This document shows positions 63,301 to 64,000 of a DNA stretch of 64,000 nt, piece after piece. Numbering within the stretch: position 1 is the stretch's first letter; each line of letters opens with the position of its first letter. This DNA comes from Siphonodentalium dalli (Eukaryota > Mollusca > Scaphopoda > Gadilida > Siphonodentaliidae). The stretch spans positions 21,876,134 through 21,940,133 of the forward strand of contig CP136065.1 in the NCBI GenBank assembly GCA_032622095.1, written 5' to 3'. The notes below the pieces were generated by a model. The model had not been told where the DNA came from. It saw nothing but the letters and a program-made list of their open reading frames with translations, and did no database searches. Position numbers and translations under genes: made by a program.

Positions 63301-64000
63301 AACTTTGGTCAAAATTTTCAACAGTTGGAAATTTCATACCTGCCATTACATTAGTTGGAAATTTCACACCAACATATGTTGAACATGTTTTTGTAGTTTG
63401 ATTTTCAAACAATTTCTTGCGGGGAATTAATTGTTTTTGGACCAATATTTGCAAATTTTCTTATTTTTGGTAAAACATTTGGACTGAAATAGTCATCAGT
63501 TGGAAATTTTCCAACCTCAGGGGGGTGTCAGGTTGGACATTTCCAACAGTTGGAAAGCTTGTGTCCTGGTCACTCCACCATGGTCAGTCAAAAACTGCTA
63601 GTTAATTTAAGAAAACAATATCATACATTTGGTCAACATTGTCATTGGAATTGTCATCAGTTGTAAATTTTCCAACCTAAGTGGAGTGTTAGGTTGGAAA
63701 TTTCCAACTCTATGAGGGCTTGAGGCTAGTCTAGATGCTAGGATTTTGCGATTTTCTTGTTCAGATTACAAAATTTTCCCACACCGGGCTGAACCATGGT
63801 CGGCCCGGTGTGTCATTCTGTCTCCGCTGTGGCCAATACCAAAATGCTAATAAGTTTAACAATATTTTACTATATTTGGTCAAATTTGTGGACTGAAATG
63901 GTCATCAGTTGGAGAATTTTCCAACCTGAGGGGGAGTATGAGGTTTGAAATTCCCAACACTATAGGACAGCTTCAGTTGAGGCCAGTCTAGATGCTAGAA
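63300..64000 (+). repeat. Tandem repeat block with TTGGAAATTTTCCAA palindromes
   Basis: The phrase GTCATCAGTTGGAAATTTTC, then CAACCTSAGGGGGRGTRTSA and GGTTGGAAATTTCCAAC, recurs at about 63490-63570, 63650-63715 and 63900-63965, with a truncated unit at 63310-63345. The unit is roughly 170-250 bp and variable. The array runs off the window end. A relative stands at 44958. Confidence 0.7.

Overview
This window looks like eukaryotic, animal nuclear DNA. Split exons have GT-AG boundaries and phase-compatible introns. The sequence is AT-rich with no bacterial gene layout, and most of it is transposon-derived. The repeat types suggest a lophotrochozoan, probably a mollusc: a Helitron carrying a pearl-like tandem core, GGTCAAGGTCA-type dispersed repeats, and GTCCGTCC-bearing intron repeats. 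The species assignment is inference; the animal assignment is firm.

Host genes are few. The best supported is a trypsin-like serine protease on the + strand. Its exons lie at 6576-6829 (catalytic Asp region), 25473-25612 and 26986-27148/27156 (catalytic Ser region), so one intron is about 18.6 kb. A fourth + strand exon at 47425-47817 encodes a 12-residue Pro/Thr repeat tail. It is in a compatible phase and could be a distant 3' exon of the same gene. A minus-strand terminal exon at 2677-2955 weakly resembles a discoidin (F5/8 type C) domain.

0-2.4 kb is the 3' part of a DIRS-type retrotransposon (RNase H, tyrosine recombinase, inverted repeats). 7.4-10.3 kb is a broken Ty3/Gypsy element on the minus strand, with gag and a protease-tail fragment separated by an insert whose ends and interior carry a CACGTG motif. 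10.8-13.7 kb is a non-autonomous Helitron. 14-29 kb is dense in palindromic MITEs: Tc1/mariner-like with TA target sites, piggyBac-like with TTAA target sites, and elements built from tandem TTTGCGCTTAAGCGCAAA palindromes. A 2.7-kb inverted-repeat element here holds a LINE-like coiled-coil ORF.

29.0-40.5 kb is a minus-strand LINE. ORF1 is followed by an APE-type endonuclease and a reverse transcriptase, and a second copy of its 5' end sits directly after its 3' end. ORF1 is split by a 4.94-kb transposon (34043-38979) with a clean TTAA target duplication. That transposon is the most unusual object in the window. It has about 452-bp terminal direct repeats, each with its own inverted ends. It carries a spliced DDE-type transposase with one frameshift and, convergent to it, an intact 132-residue His-Me-finger endonuclease whose catalytic and first zinc-site spacing matches the I-PpoI group.

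40.5-64 kb is intergenic or intronic sequence. It has dispersed repeats, three head-to-tail Helitrons (49211-50702), more TTAA and TA MITEs, a satellite of 83-bp hairpin units (55.4-56.6 kb) that seems to have grown inside a TTAA MITE, and a roughly 1.2-kb inverted-repeat element at 60.6-61.8 kb.
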